Shown here in pieces: positions 23,480 through 35,629 of a stretch of DNA of 64,000 bases. The DNA comes from Massospora cicadina (Eukaryota > Entomophthoromycota > Entomophthoromycetes > Entomophthorales > Entomophthoraceae). The notes under the pieces were generated by a model. That model saw nothing but the letters and a program-made list of their open reading frames with translations. It was not told where the DNA came from and did not search any database. The position numbers were made by a program, and so were the translations under genes. Positions within the stretch are counted from its first letter, which is position 1, and each line of letters opens with the position of its first letter. The stretch covers positions 1 to 64,000 of the forward strand of contig JAKSZP010012172.1 of assembly GCA_022478985.1 (NCBI GenBank), read 5' to 3'.

Positions 23480-25000
23480 AGAGCTTTGGTCTACCTGATA
23501 CAGAAAAACGTGCATCTCCACTGGGAGTCATCACAAGTACAATCCTTCATTGACTTACAATTGGAATTAACTAAGTATCCTGTTCTATATAATTTCAACT
23601 TCAATAAGCCATTATTACTTTTTACCAATACCAGCGATGTTGCCATTGGTGCTATTCTGGTGCAACACCATGTCACTTAAATATGTCACTAATAACATAT
23701 TCCAGCAAAACTCTCTCCAAAGACAAATGGAACTATAGAATCAACAACTGTGAGTGTTTAGTGGTGATCTTAGCCATTAAGCATTTCTACCTTTTTCTTT
23801 ATGAGACACACTTTACTATAATAACCATTTATGCCTCCCTTTGTTGGTTACAATAGATACATGATCCATGATAATTGATTAGCTCAGTGAGCTTTATGAT
23901 TACAAAACTATGATTTTTTAATTATTATTTGACATGGCGCCATACACCAAGATGCTAATAGTTACTCATATTTACCATCCCAGACATTCTAACTGCTGAG
24001 GAGGGCAGCCTATATGACTTCCTTTGTTGCTCCAATTTATGGTCATTATAAACTTTTGACACTTAGAGTGAACTTAGAACTCAAGTGGCTGAAACTCAAA
24101 TAACAAATGGCATGCTCTTTAAATTGGTAAAGAAAAAGTGGCTCCCTTATGTACACTCCTCTGATTGGACTGGTAGAGTTGATCAATGGAACGCTGGCCA
24201 TGACTGAGGAAGCTGGTCGCAGGAAGAACTTTTGCATGGGGACATGCCTCAGTTTGGTGACGTTTGCGTACAACATAAGTCATTATGGGAGGGCATACTA
24301 TTGCTGGACATATTGTGGTACAAAAAACTGACCAATAGTTGAAATCTTGATATTTTTGGGATGGATTGCTCGTTCAATCAAATATGTTTTAGAACCTCGT
24401 GTCACCTTTCACCAGCATGATATGCCCATCTCAAGGTTTCAGCATCCAGTAGTTGCTCCTTTGGCCCTTTTTCATATGGTAAGCATCAAAGTTATAGGTC
24501 CTCTGCCTACAGGAGTCCATGGTCACCAATGAATTATTTTGGCCATGTATCATCTTACCAAATGTATCTAAGGTGTACCTGTTCCTATGGCCACTGCCTG
24601 AGCAACTGACTTATTTTTACTAGAAACTCTTCACACAAACTGGTAGCCCAAGGATGCTTCTATCTGACAATGACTAAATTTTACCAAAGAGTTGATCCAA
24701 GAATTGACACCCCTAATCACCACTCAGCAGGCTTTTGAAGCACCTTAGAACCCCTCCACTAATGAGTTTTAGAAAGAACTAATATCTTTTATTTCCATTT
24801 TTGAAGAAGATAAATTTTACTGACCCAATATGATGGAATCACTTCCTTCTAAGCCTTTCTTACCTATTGGGTTAGCTATCAAATGGTGATAAAGATGTCC
24901 CTCTTTGAGGAGCTTTTATGGCAGGGAATTCCTCTCACCAACTAGTTTGAAACCCTTGCTAGATTCAACTACTCCTGAAACTTCTGAATCACTCTGCATG
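23480..25000 (+). pseudogene. E1 RNase H and integrase remnant
   Basis: RNase H is seen as KPLLLFTNTSDVAIGAILVQ (23600-23670), with the family DASD changed to NTSD, then YFSKTLSKDKWNY in another frame. Integrase follows: VIGPLPTGVHGHQ near 24490-24530, LAMYHLTKC, TKELIQELTPLITTQQAF and NPSTNEF. The first Asp (DVIGPLP) is Lys. Frames change often and stops are frequent. Confidence 0.7.
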
Positions 25001-25320
25001 CCTAAACAGACAAGATTATATGACTAAAGTCACTGTCCATGGATGCTTTGGTGCATACCATGACCAAGGAGACAAAAAAACAATTTATATGACCCTCTTT
25101 GTTGGTGTATCAACCAGGGGACTTAGTACTGTTCTCCATCATTGTCCTAGGGGAAGAGCTAGAAATCTTGCAACATCTCGGTCTGGTCCATATAAATTTT
25201 TGCATAAACTGGGTCAGAATATCTAATTGTCAGCGCTGATAAAGGTACTGTATATCACCCAAATACATGAGCGATTTCTCAGAACATTTGTACCCCTCTG
25301 ATAGGATCTCATGGAGGAAT

Positions 25321-25858
25321 TTTCAGAAATCACACTGAGGATGTAGACAAATTGAACAAAATCAAACCCAAATCTCATCCACATACCAACGATTTAATCC
25401 CTAACTCTATGCTAACAAATGCATCTGCTCCTGAACCATTTGATAGAAGAAGAAGATATCCAGACGCCATTAAAATCAAGTAAAAAAAGCCTCTATATCA
25501 ATTCTGTAAGGCTACTGTGAAACAAAGGAAGAAGTTTTGTCACGCGCCTCTTCCTGAAGTCCAAGGAGATCCCAATCATTGGTCCACTATGGAACGCCCA
25601 TTGTGTGAAAAACCTTATCGCCCTATAATTATCCCAAGCTTAAACAAATGGGTTATTACTTTTCGCTTATATATTTTTTATAAGCTTCCTAGTCTTAGGG
25701 TTTTATTGAGGGTATTTAGAAAGCCTTGGTCATCCCAGTGGTTCTAGCACCTTGCTGTATTTTGTTAAAAACTAACCACTTCTACCTCCAAGCAGCTTTG
25801 AGCCCGCCACCTCATCTGGCCCTGATATCTAATTTGCTAATATTATATTCTCTTACTA
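25321..25858 (+). repeat. 3' LTR of E1
   Basis: Starts TTTCAG (TGTCAG in the 5' copy), just after the purine tract ATGGAGGA. Matches 8210-8726. Its right end was placed using the AGTAT duplication at 25859-25863. Confidence 0.7.
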
Positions 25859-28380
25859 AGTATATCATTAGTAAATAGTATATAATAAGGTGATATTGAT
25901 GGAAATAGTCTAATAGTTCAGGTATTTTAGATAAATTTAACTTAAACTAAATACAATATTAAAATCAAATCAAATAACTTAATATATGGTTTTAGTACAC
26001 ATTAAAAACTTCATTAGAAGATATTAATTTATAAAACCATCTAGTACTAAAAAAGATATTAATTTATAAAGATTTCTCATTACTAGTTCTCATATGTCAT
26101 ACTAGTTTATAAGTTGATTGGTGGCAACTAGTTCATATGTTATAGACAATAGAAAGTGGAGTTAATAATGGTATTGGTCAGCTTGCTGACCTCACCACAC
26201 TTAACTTGTGAGGTCAACTTGCCTCTCAGGGGATTTTTAACTCATATTAGGCACCAGACAAAATTTGGGAAGGTCATAATCATCCTAATTGATCAAATTA
26301 TCTGCTGGTGCTACTCGTTGTAACATAAAGTTTTAAGTTAGACTGTTTGCGCACATGACAAAACTCTTGTTGACACTTTCTAAATGTTCTCTTTATAATG
26401 GCCCTTGGGACACAGTGGAATCTAATCCAACCTCTCCCTTGGCAGCTTTTCTCCAAGGTATCTGCATAAACAAGTGTCTTGTTCATACAGAGAAGATTGC
26501 ATAATGGCTACTGTATTATGACCAATAACTAATCCCATACTGGCTATTGCAAATTAGATCAATCAAACCACTTTAAGAAAACAAAAAGGATAAGCTGAAA
26601 TCCTTTAGAAAAGTTTTATTGTATAAAGAATGAAGTATTTTATACTTTTGGCGAAAAAATATATAAAAACCAATGTTGATTGTAAGTAAAATGGGATTTA
26701 GGGTAGAAATATTGGGGTTTCAGGATTCATAGTGAGTTGCGTTTGAATGCTGCTTTAGTTGCTTCATCCATTTGATTTAATTCTTGTATATGCGAGCTCC
26801 TTCTTGCGGTGATTAATCCTGAACCTGGATGTCCAGGGGTCCTTTATTCATTCCCCACTTCTGGGTTATAAGCTTTATCTTCTCCTTGAGTTATCTCTCT
26901 GTTACCCAATTTGGTAATATGTTTTTTGACTTTGTGTTTGTGTAATGGCGCGCCTTCAAACCTTACATCAGGTTTTTATATGACCTTTAAAATTGGTTCA
27001 TTGCTATTTTTGGTATATTTGGATGAAAGTCCTGGTCACTTACATTGGGGTAATTTGGTTGGGTCACCTAATCATCAGGTAAATGAAAATTATTTGCTCC
27101 CCTGAAGGTATAAAAGAGGGTAAATTTTCATAGCTTTCATTAACAACTTCATCATCCTTTTTAAAATAATTATCTGTAGAGTCAGGTATCAAGATAATTT
27201 GCATGACGTCATCCTAAGTGCTTGGCAAATTTCTTGGAGTTGATTTCTGTTTATATTGTCAGTTGAGGAATGATCTGCTGATGCTCACATGGCCTCATAT
27301 GCAACACTTCCCCTTCCAAGACAAGACTGGGTGAATGACATTAGGTGCTGTGAATATATTATTAAACACTAAGTTAGTATCATTGTCCTGGATATATTAT
27401 TTAGCTCCCTGATTTACCAAGGTAGTAGCAGGCTCAGTACAGATGGCCTGTAGCTTCACTGGATGTCCTCCCCATAAATGGTAAAACAGTACTTTATCTT
27501 CTATAATGAACTCCAGTAGTGTCAGGATTTAGATCCTGGACAATTCTTCATTCTTCATTCAAGACTGAGTATATGAGGTCTAAAATTACATATTAATAAA
27601 ATCTGGTAATTATACCTAAAGATAAGCTAATTTGAAAATCTGACATGATTTTTATATTAATGAATAATTTCAATAATGGTTTTACAAATTTGACTAATGC
27701 CTAAAAATTGAACATTGCAAAGTGAGATGTTCAAGGCACACTTGGCCTTTTCATGATTCCAAAAATGAAATGCAACGTTTGCACTCCCTCTCTGTATCAA
27801 AATTAAGCCAAATTTAATCAAATCTAATTATATCCCGGATTAATCAGATGAAACCCTCTTTTTTCAGCTGTACAACTTTTTATCATGATTAACATGGTTA
27901 TCTTAGAGAAATCTAAAGCTAACATAAGTCCCAATTAAAATATTGATTTTAACTTTGCTTACGTTTATCCTTCAACAAGATTATTTGGAATTTAGCATTA
28001 TAGTTTAACTAATATTTCAAGTGTACTGATGAATTTAATCTTGCCACCTGTATATGCTCAAATACCACCTCCTTATCAAAATCCGCTTTTGACCTACCTG
28101 TTAGAAAACCTTCCCCATGTAGAAGGAAAGACTTTTCAAGAAGTCCCACCCTCAGTGATATACTAACATAAACCACTCATCCTATTGGGTTAACTAGTTC
28201 TGTACCTATTCTCGTTTTTATACTAAAATCATCTGGGGATGATAGCCCTTTCTGGCCAATATAGTTCAAGTCCTGATGGTTGGAGTTTTTGTAACTAAAA
28301 ACCTAACTGGTTTCAGCCTCAAGGCCCTCCTAACTCACCTATTCCTTAAGGTGACTACTGGGATGTTTCCTGACAGGTAG
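25859..28380. other. Unassigned sequence between E1 and E4
   Basis: The first 250 bases are AT-rich. Around 26190-26225 there is a short inverted repeat (TGACCTCAC and GTGAGGTCA). The minus strand has an open stretch at 26298-26486 (62 residues) and scattered open segments up to 27150 that look more like protein than chance, but I do not recognise them. The 3' LTR of E4 should lie in the upper part, but I could not define it. No RNA gene was seen. Confidence 0.4.
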
Positions 28381-29200
28381 TCTAGTTCTTTTCTGACTCT
28401 CTTGTAGGACTTCAAGGGATAGTTGCCTCTATGTTGTTTGAGGTCTTCAATTGTAACCTAATTTGATAATCTTCTAACTCTTGGTGATAGCTTCAAGGCG
28501 GCGGGTTCTTCCAGTCAACGGTGATGATTGGTGCTAGCAGGGTTGGAAATGCTGCTTCTCACCCATACAAGGCCTTGAAAGGGGATATCACAGTCACCCA
28601 ATGGTAGCTAAGCCTGTAAGCCAACAGCGTGGAAGGCAGCAACTGATCCCATTTTGACTTGAATTTGATAGACATCTTCTTCATTATCACTCCTAAGGTT
28701 CATTTACTCACTTGATGCTTCAATTTGAAGATGGGGTGTAGGGAATGATAAATTGTTGTTTCACTCCCGTTAAGTCCAATAGCTTTTTCACAATATCTGA
28801 TATAAAATCTTTTCATTATCTGAAAGCAAGACTTAGGGAATCCCTACCTGTTTATAAAGTTGCAGAGGAACCAGGCGGTTGAGTTTGTATTATATATCTT
28901 GACTATGGAGGCTTTGACCCACCTAATAAAGTGATCAATTGCTACATGTATGAACTTTGATCCACTGCAAATAGTTGGAAGTGGTCCCACCACATCAATA
29001 AACACATTACTGAATGGTGGTGTAGGTGGGATTAGAGTAAACTTAAAGCGTTTATCCAGCGGACGAAACTCACACAAAATAAAAATAGTTCTAAGCTTGG
29101 TAAACTTTATCGAACATGGAATCCCAGTAGAACTTCTCCTTCAGGTAGTCCAACGTCTACTGAAATCATAAATGATCAAAATGCTTGTGTGCTTCCATCA
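28380..29200 (-). pseudogene. E4 integrase remnant
   Basis: Open block 28844-29077 reads NVFIDVVGPLPTICSGSKFI then HVAIDHFIRWVKAS, the integrase core with the first catalytic Asp kept. Downstream, broken frames give FKALYG and PTLLAPI, the region after the catalytic Glu. No chromodomain was seen. Confidence 0.7.
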
Positions 29201-29372
29201 CTAGTTCCAAGCAGTTGCTGGATTTGATGTATGGGTACCATTTGTTTTAGACTTTATTCTGTAGGTTTCTATGACCACGCCAGGTGTCTTTGGAACACCT
29301 TTTCAGAACAGTCTTCAATTCAACTGTTTTGTACTATCATGCTTCTTCTGGTAACATAAACAACCCATATAA

Positions 29373-29900
29373 TCAATAGCTCTTTGTCACTTGTAATTGG
29401 AACACAAGCAATTGTGATAGTCCATCAGCGTTAAGGTATTTGTCCCATGCTCTGTAGATGATCTCAAAATTATATTCCTGAAACAGTAATACCCATTTGT
29501 TAAGGCTTTCATCAGGATTCTCCATATTCTGCAACCAGAGGAGCAATGCATGATCTGTCATTATCTTTAAGTGTACCCTATAAAGTAAGGTCAGAAATGC
29601 CAAATGCTTGGATCTCACCAGGCACTTTCTTCCAGTGACAGTGTAGTTTTTATTGGTTTTGCTAAATACCTTTAATAATACTCAATTGGGTAGTCCACCC
29701 CTTCTTCGTCCAGTTGGGCCAGTATTAAGGCTAAGCCAGTGTCACTTGTGTCAGTTTAAAGGTAAAAATTCTAGATTAAAATTCTGGGTAGGAAAGATTA
29801 GCGCCTCTACCAATCTTGAATTTAACTCCTCAAATGCCTGCTACTGTTCAAGGCCCCACTTGAAATTTACTTCCTTTATCAGTAGGTATGTGAGGGGTGC
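29373..29900 (-). pseudogene. E4 RNase H remnant
   Basis: Open block 29373-29618 reads LKIMTDHALLLWLQNMENP and FEIIYRAWDKYLNADGLSQL, the C-terminal RNase H region of Gypsy elements (usual ITDHxxLxWL and G-x-x-N-x-x-ADxLSR). Lesions upstream. Confidence 0.75.
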
Positions 29901-29939
29901 AGCCAAGACTGAAATTGGGGTATAAACTGCTGTTTATAT

Positions 29940-30620
29940 TCCATCATCCTGAGGAACACTTGGTTATCTCTCATGCTCTTAAGTGACTCCATAGATACAA
30001 TTGATTTGACCTTCTTATAAGGGTTAAATTCTACAAGGACTAATCTTGTTCCTTAGAAACTTCAGTTGCCTCTTTAAGAGGATGATTTTGCTCTATTTTA
30101 ACTTCAAATTTAATGCTTGCATCTGGGTAAAGACTTCACAGATGTTTTGAAGTTGCTCTTGGAAAGTCCAACTGAACATTGTATTGATGCTAAGACAAAT
30201 CAACACACTGGACAATTTGAGATCGCCAAAAAAGGCATTTATCATGTGTTGGAAGGTTGTAGAGGCATTAAAAAGCCCCTGCGGCATCCTTGTTGGCTCA
30301 AACAACCCCTGACTACTGATCAGAGTGCACTTCTTCTGACCGTCCAGTGAGAGCTCCATCTGCCAGTATCCGTTGACCAGATCCATCATCAAAAAGTATT
30401 TTGATCTGCTTAGGTGTTTCAGAGCATCACTAATGCGTGGGAGCGGGTAAGAATCCTTTATTGGTTATCTTTTTGAGCAGAGTTAGTCTATGACTACACA
30501 GTAAGTACCATCATTTTTGCATACTAAATGTAATGGTGAAGCCCAAGGATCCTCTGATGGTCATATTAGTCCTGCTTCAGCTAATTGATTCAGTTCTTGA
30601 GCAATACCAGCACCTTCAAC
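29940..30620 (-). pseudogene. E4 reverse transcriptase remnant
   Basis: A longer open block (30093-30392) reads MDLVNGYWQMELSLDGQKK, LFEPTRMPQGLFNASTTFQ and LSSVLICLSINTMF. The site of YLDD is LSIN, so the polymerase is dead. The thumb follows with frameshifts. Upstream residues show the PWASP motif. Confidence 0.75.
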
Positions 30621-30708
30621 TTTCAAGTGGCAGTAGGGGTTGGAATTGAATGGTAGGCGTTGTGAATCCATCTTGTAGATCTCTCCGAGAAGAGTCCATA
30701 ATTGTTGG

Positions 30709-31075
30709 TGTCAGGATTTCGCCAACTTCTTCCATCCCTGAATTTATTACCCCAAATATTCCTCCGCTAGTCACTGAGGGGGATGTGAGTGAATTTGATC
30801 CCATCAAGTCTCCTAAAAATAACCACGCTTATCCTAACCAAGTAATCCTCAGAAGATTTGATCTCATTTTTTGAAAAGTTTAGATCAAGGGTGAGCCTTG
30901 ACAAAACCTATAATTAATAAGTCTTTTTCAATAATAAAAAAGAAGCCCTTTTGCATATTATTAAATAACTTTATATATTTACAGCCTTTATTTTTGGAGA
31001 GTCTGCTAAAGTAACTTTAAAAAGAGACCTGCCATTTTTGAGTGTAATTCAAACTTCTAAAGTTATGCTAACTAT
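30709..31075 (+). repeat. 5' LTR of E5
   Basis: Starts TGTCAGGATTTCGCC; its partner starts TTTTAGGATTTTTCC at 36912. Shared blocks include CTTCTTCCATCC, the GTGAGCCTTGA block, and TTTATTTTTGGAGA near the end. TGGGGCCACTCTG at 31076 is a candidate primer-binding site. Confidence 0.8.
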
Positions 31076-31259
31076 TGGGGCCACTCTGAGTTACACAACA
31101 GTGAAAACGTTGTTTGCTACAATGGATTCTCCTTTCACATAAATGGTTTCAAGACCACAATCAGGGAAGTTTTTGCACTAATTTCATTCTACTAGGACCA
31201 AAAATTTCATGAGCCATCTACTTTGGAATTCTGTGCCAATATAGAGCTTAACGGACCCA

Positions 31260-33170
31260 GCTTAGATTTTATTTTGAATTTTCAGATGCAGCCTGAAACC
31301 TTACAAGACACCATCCAGCAATTACTCAATGGTATCCTTTTTCCTTGAGTCTGTTCTACTCAGTCTCAGACAGTGCTGTGCCCTCTACCATGAGATTTAT
31401 ATCAAGCTTCTCAGTTGCCGGTGGTTAGTACTGGCCTTATATTCATCAGTTCATGCATCCCAAATTGTACCACTTACAAGTAGTGGGAATACATCATCAA
31501 GGGATACTCAATTTTTTAAAAGGACTTCAATTTGTAAAAAATTTTGACTCCAAGATTTTCAACTACACTTATAAGTTTGGTCAGGATAATTGCAATGCCA
31601 TCATTAGTAATCAAAATCTCACTAATGATTTACAGCAGCAAATAATTAACTGGACCACAGAGTTTCTAGATTCATCGACTCCCAGTTGGTGGAACACATC
31701 TAAGAAATTATAGCTGAGTGAGAGATAATTTTACTCGCTTTTGAGCCAAAGTCATGCAGTGGAAGAGGCAATTAGAAATCGCTTCAAAAATTTGAGAAAT
31801 TATTCTCTGACTTTCAATCTTGAGTCCACAATATGGAGGGAACCCCCAGAGTTATGATCCCACCCAGGGTACCAGGTACTCACGGACCAGTGGGTCCCAG
31901 TGGGCCTATGGGACCTAGAGGACCCAAGGGATCATCTAGAGTAGTTAAACCCCCCGGGCCAAGTGGACCTCCTGGTCCAGTAGGACCACCCAGACCTCCT
32001 GGACCCCTTCACTCTTCCAGACTGAAGGTTCTGGTAGTTCATCTGTGTCTAATCTTAGTTTCCTCTCTGAGATGATTGAACATTTGTGAGGGAAATTTTA
32101 CAAAATAGCCCTGGCTTGTAACTTAACTCTTGACGGAACTCCTATTGACTCCATCTTGGCGCCCCAATCCTTAGCTGACGAGCTGATCAACCTAGGCAAA
32201 TGGACTAAAGATACTGATGTTTTACTAAAAGCATGTGAATAAAGGGAAATCTGCTTTAAACTTGGGTCAATTCCTTGAAGCTTTGTTCCAGGTGCAGCAA
32301 GAAAAAATTCTGGAATTAACAAAAAGGTAGACGGCAAAGTGAGTCATTCAGAGTTAAACCTTTGGATTATTGAGATTTTCACTGAGGTCGCTGATATGCA
32401 CCCGCCATATTCTTCTCAAGCTTCTGACTCAACCTCTTATGTCTTTACCCAACTGGAACAGTCTGTGGTTCATTTCATAACGGCAAATGCCCCTATTAAA
32501 TTTAAACCAATATTTATGAATAGATATTCTCCTGAGGAGGAAAGTATAATTTCTTTCTTTTACTTATATGAGAAAGCTCTGAGGAGGCAACAGAATTTCA
32601 AAAAATAAATTACTTGATAAATTTTTCTTACCAAGCTAGCTCAGAACAATATGGTTTCTCACCTGATGACATGCATTACATGGTCTCAAGTTAAAGAGGC
32701 TCTGCTATATAAATTCAGGAGTGAGCAGACCCTATCTTCTCAAAAGAAGGAGTTTGTGGGAATACAGCCCCTTCAAAATGAATCCATCAAGGATTTCGTG
32801 CATTATTACTATCGGGAGGCACAGATTTTGGTTGCCTGTGGTCAGTTGAATATCAACAATGCTATTACTGCTGTTATGTAGGCCTTTACTTCCTGAACTA
32901 AGTTTTAAACTACATTATCAGTATAAAGAAGAGTTTTGAAGCAACTTGAACATTAATAAAGCCTTGTTAAAACTGCCTTCTCAATTTAACAAAAAACCCC
33001 GCATCTCTGATCATCTGAAACTGAGTCGTCCTAAAGTTATGCCGTACCTGAAAACTCTTAGGCTACTAAATGTACCTATTGTCATCAATATTTTCATACT
33101 GAAGACCGCTGTTTTAAGAATAAAGCAGATGAGAAGATAAAGGAGAACAAATACAATTTGATCTATCACC
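31260..33170 (+). pseudogene. E5 Gag with collagen-like domain and CCHC knuckle
   Basis: A collagen-like stretch of about 18 Gly-X-Y triplets lies at 31833-32015, best block GPVGPSGPMGPRGPKG, then GPSGPPGPVGPP; a few Gly are Arg, Lys or Ile. The capsid follows (32339-32881 in two open blocks): FMNRYSPEEESIISFFYLY, EALLYKFRSEQTLSSQKKEF, FVHYYYREAQILVACGQLNI. An intact zinc knuckle CTYCHQYFHTEDRC is at 33071-33112 in a third frame. The order is collagen, capsid, knuckle. The upstream part (31453-31713) may be Gag N terminus. This is the best example here of a collagen-bearing Gag. Confidence 0.75.
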
Positions 33171-33239
33171 TTAATAATGATTTAAGTATAAGCAAGGGTG
33201 GCCATATCTCTGCCAAGTATGAATAAGACAAACCATCTT

Positions 33240-33700
33240 CTTCTTATGCCTTGCCATCTTTGTTGGCGTTACCCTCAAAATTTGGAAGTTTGATCACTCG
33301 AATTGATCTTTGAGTAAACCATTTCCCTGCTAAGGCAATCATCAATATCAGCTCTCCCATAAAGTAGTGTCTAATAAGTTGACCAAGCGGATCAAACTTA
33401 CGCCCAAAATTCCCATTTTAGAAAGTATGGGACTGCAGGGTCCTAGAGTATGCAGTCAACTGGAGCTTTTTCGTCACTTTCCTTGAAGATTGGGAAGTTA
33501 ACTTTTATGGTACCTGCAATTGTTTTTTAAAATTTAAATTAAGATCTTATTTAGGGGACAATATTTTGCAAGAATAAATGGGATTATAAATTACCCCAAC
33601 TTTTTATATATCCCCTTTGGGGTATTAGGTTTTATTACTTTTGTCTGAGCATGCCCTTATTCAACATACTAAGCGTCAAGTTTGTTTGTTAAAGGGATGA
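33240..33700 (+). pseudogene. E5 aspartic protease remnant
   Basis: Placed by position between the zinc knuckle and the dUTPase-like domain. The active-site region reads AKAIINISSPIK, where LLDTGSPVN is expected. The rest is too degraded for clear alignment, and identification leans on order. Confidence 0.45.
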
Positions 33701-33779
33701 AAAGGTCCTATTATATCCAGTATCATGTTGAAGGACCATAAGTAAAATTACCCCTTAAGACGGATGGCATCAAAGAAGA

Positions 33780-34020
33780 TATTCCCATTTTCAAATTATA
33801 GCATTGTTATTCCTCCAAGGTCTTCATATTATTGTCAAAACTTTTTCCACTTTAGTATCCTCAAGGGTCATTTAATTACAGATTCAGGGCGTTACAAACC
33901 CTTCTGTTAAGGAGATTCTTCCTTGTCCAGGGGTTTTGGATTACGCTTATTCTGGAATATTGCCTAACATACTGGAAAATCTTACCAATGATCCAAAAAC
34001 TGTGAATTGGAAGACTCAAA
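33780..34020 (+). pseudogene. E5 dUTPase-like domain
   Basis: The frame gives KEILPCPGVLDYAYSGIL and then PNILENLTNDPKTVNWKTQI, matching motif 3 (GxxDxxYxG), the next strand (V-L-x-N-L), and the motif 4 region, which reads WKTQIAY instead of GDxIAQ. An upstream strand (IPPRSS) is in another frame. Position between protease and RT is as in the other copies. Confidence 0.65.
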
Positions 34021-34149
34021 TAGCCTATATTGATACATTACCTCTTTCACAGGCTTAGGATGTTAAGACTTTTGGGAGTTTACAAAAATTTGAGAGCATC
34101 CCATCAGAACATCTTTACTGTAGGTTACAATTGGGAACCAGCTTACTAT

Positions 34150-34990
34150 CAACCAGGAAAAACTAGTGCATCAATAATTAAGGAATACTCTGATATTTTT
34201 TGCAAAGCATACCTATGACTTCAGAAAAATGAATGGAGCGACGCATACTGTTGAAGCTGTGGAGCATCCTTCTATTTGGACTAAGCTTTATTTGAAGTTG
34301 AAGATTGAGGAGGCGCAGGTTACCAAGAAATTGAATCAATTATTGGAATCTGGATTATTGAAAACTTCCAATAGACCCTGGGCCTCTCCGTTATTATTGG
34401 TAAAGAAGAAAGATGCCTCTCACTGGATGGTTATGGATCATTATAAATTTAAACGCAATCACTTGTTGAGACAGCTATCCTTTACCAAGGATTAATGATT
34501 CTCTGCATATGTTAGCTGGCTCCACATATTTTTCTGCAACGGATTTAGCCAATGGTTATTGTCAGATTAAGTTGGTCTTTGAAGATCAGGACAAATGTGC
34601 TTTGACTTCTAGTGAGGGCTTGTATGAACTGACCCATATGCCCCAAGGGTTGAGCAACGCTCCAGCCACTTTTCAGAGGTCCATGAATGGAATGCTCCAA
34701 GGCTTAAAGCTGACCTGCGTCTTGGTATATTTAGATGACAATATCATGTTTTCATTGACTTTTACCAAGCATTTGGATCACTTAAGAGAAGTTTTTAGAA
34801 AATTTTTGAAAATCTTCATTAAAGCTTAAACCTTCCAAATGCTTTTTCTTTCAGAGCGAAATGAAGTTTTTAGGACACAAGGTTATAAATAAAAGTATTC
34901 AACCCCTACCAGAAAAATTAAGACCATTAACAAAATTTCTCCTCTGGCCTCCTTGCGTGATATACAGATCTTCTTAAGGATGGGAGGGTA
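34150..34990 (+). pseudogene. E5 reverse transcriptase
   Basis: Two long open blocks (34229-34495 and 34509-34829). Motifs seen: LNQLLESGLLKTSNRPWASP, LLLVKKKDASHW, YFSATDLANGYCQI, ELTHMPQGLSNAPATFQ and LVYLDDNIMFS. The YLDD catalytic pair is intact. The two blocks are separated by one frame change; the thumb (QSEMKFLGH-like) follows in another frame. Confidence 0.85.
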
Positions 34991-34999
34991 TTATTGACA

Positions 35000-35540
35000 G
35001 TTTATACCTAAGTTGCTAATTTGACTGAGCCTTAATTCTATTTTTACAAAAAGGGGTACCATTTGAGTGAGGATATGCTAAGGAAAAATCCTTTAATTTG
35101 CTCTGAACTGCTCAACAAAAGCTCCTGTTTTGATCCATCCTCGCTTTGATAAGCCTTTTATTCTGCAAATTGATGTGAGTAATGTAGCCATTAGGGCCAT
35201 CCTGTATCAGTATGAAGGACAAATTGACCATCTGGTGGCATACTATAGCAAGAACCTTTTAAGGCTAAGCAAAACTACAGTGCGACTGAATGGGATTGCC
35301 TCACTGTGATTTTGGAGATCAAAGACTTCTGACCCTTCTTATATGGTAACAACTTTTCAGTTGTTATCGACCATTCTTCTCTAAGATGGCTACAAATATG
35401 TAGGATCCATATAGGAGGGTGGCTTGTTGGGCCCTGAAATTAAATATTATAACTTTTGATTGTTCATCACTCAGGTACAAAGAATCTAAAATGCTGATGG
35501 CCTGTCACAGCTGCTTGTGTTAATTTTGGATCCCCAGAAG
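35000..35540 (+). pseudogene. E5 RNase H remnant
   Basis: Broken frames give ALIHPRFDKPFILQIDVSN-like sequence and AIRAILYQYEG, then VVIDHSSLRWLQ and LKYYNF, in the order of Gypsy RNase H. Asp of the DASD motif is kept as DVSN. Several frameshifts are needed. Confidence 0.65.
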
Positions 35541-35629
35541 GAGGAGCGATTATATGACATTATTGGCTGACCTGAGCTGTGGGATAAAAAAAATCTGAAA
35601 TGGATCAAGCCTACAAAAGGCCATTACCC

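Larger units (their letters stand above)
8210..25858 (+). mobile_element. Ty3/Gypsy element E1 with nested insertions
   Basis: Two related LTRs bound this region: 8210-8726 starting TGTCAG, and 25321-25858. The 5-bp flanks AGTAT (8205-8209) and AGTAT (25859-25863) match, supporting one integration event. Plus-strand remnants appear in order: Gag with a collagen-like stretch, protease, dUTPase-like domain, RT, RNase H and integrase. The interior is interrupted by repeat L1 (10963-11990), a micro-SINE (12997-13043) and the whole element E2 (13587-22877). Without these, E1 would be about 7 kb. Every domain carries stops or frameshifts, so it is an old copy. LTR ends are accurate to a few bases. 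Confidence 0.8.
28380..30708 (-). mobile_element. Ty3/Gypsy remnant E4
   Basis: Minus-strand pol remnant, cut at its 5' side by the E5 insertion at 30709. The order on the minus strand is RT, RNase H, integrase. RT begins KVEGAGIAQELNQLAEAGLI and SEDPWASPLHLVCKNDG near 30620-30500. Protease and Gag are missing; they may have lain beyond E5. Confidence 0.75.

Noticed and set aside
26190..26225. Inverted repeat TGACCTCAC/GTGAGGTCA as a DNA transposon end
   Set aside because: Nine-base arms with a short loop, no partner end and no transposase nearby; probably chance.
31833..32075. Stand-alone collagen gene
   Set aside because: It lies between a 5' LTR and a retrotransposon capsid, and the same arrangement occurs in E1 and E2, so it belongs to Gag.
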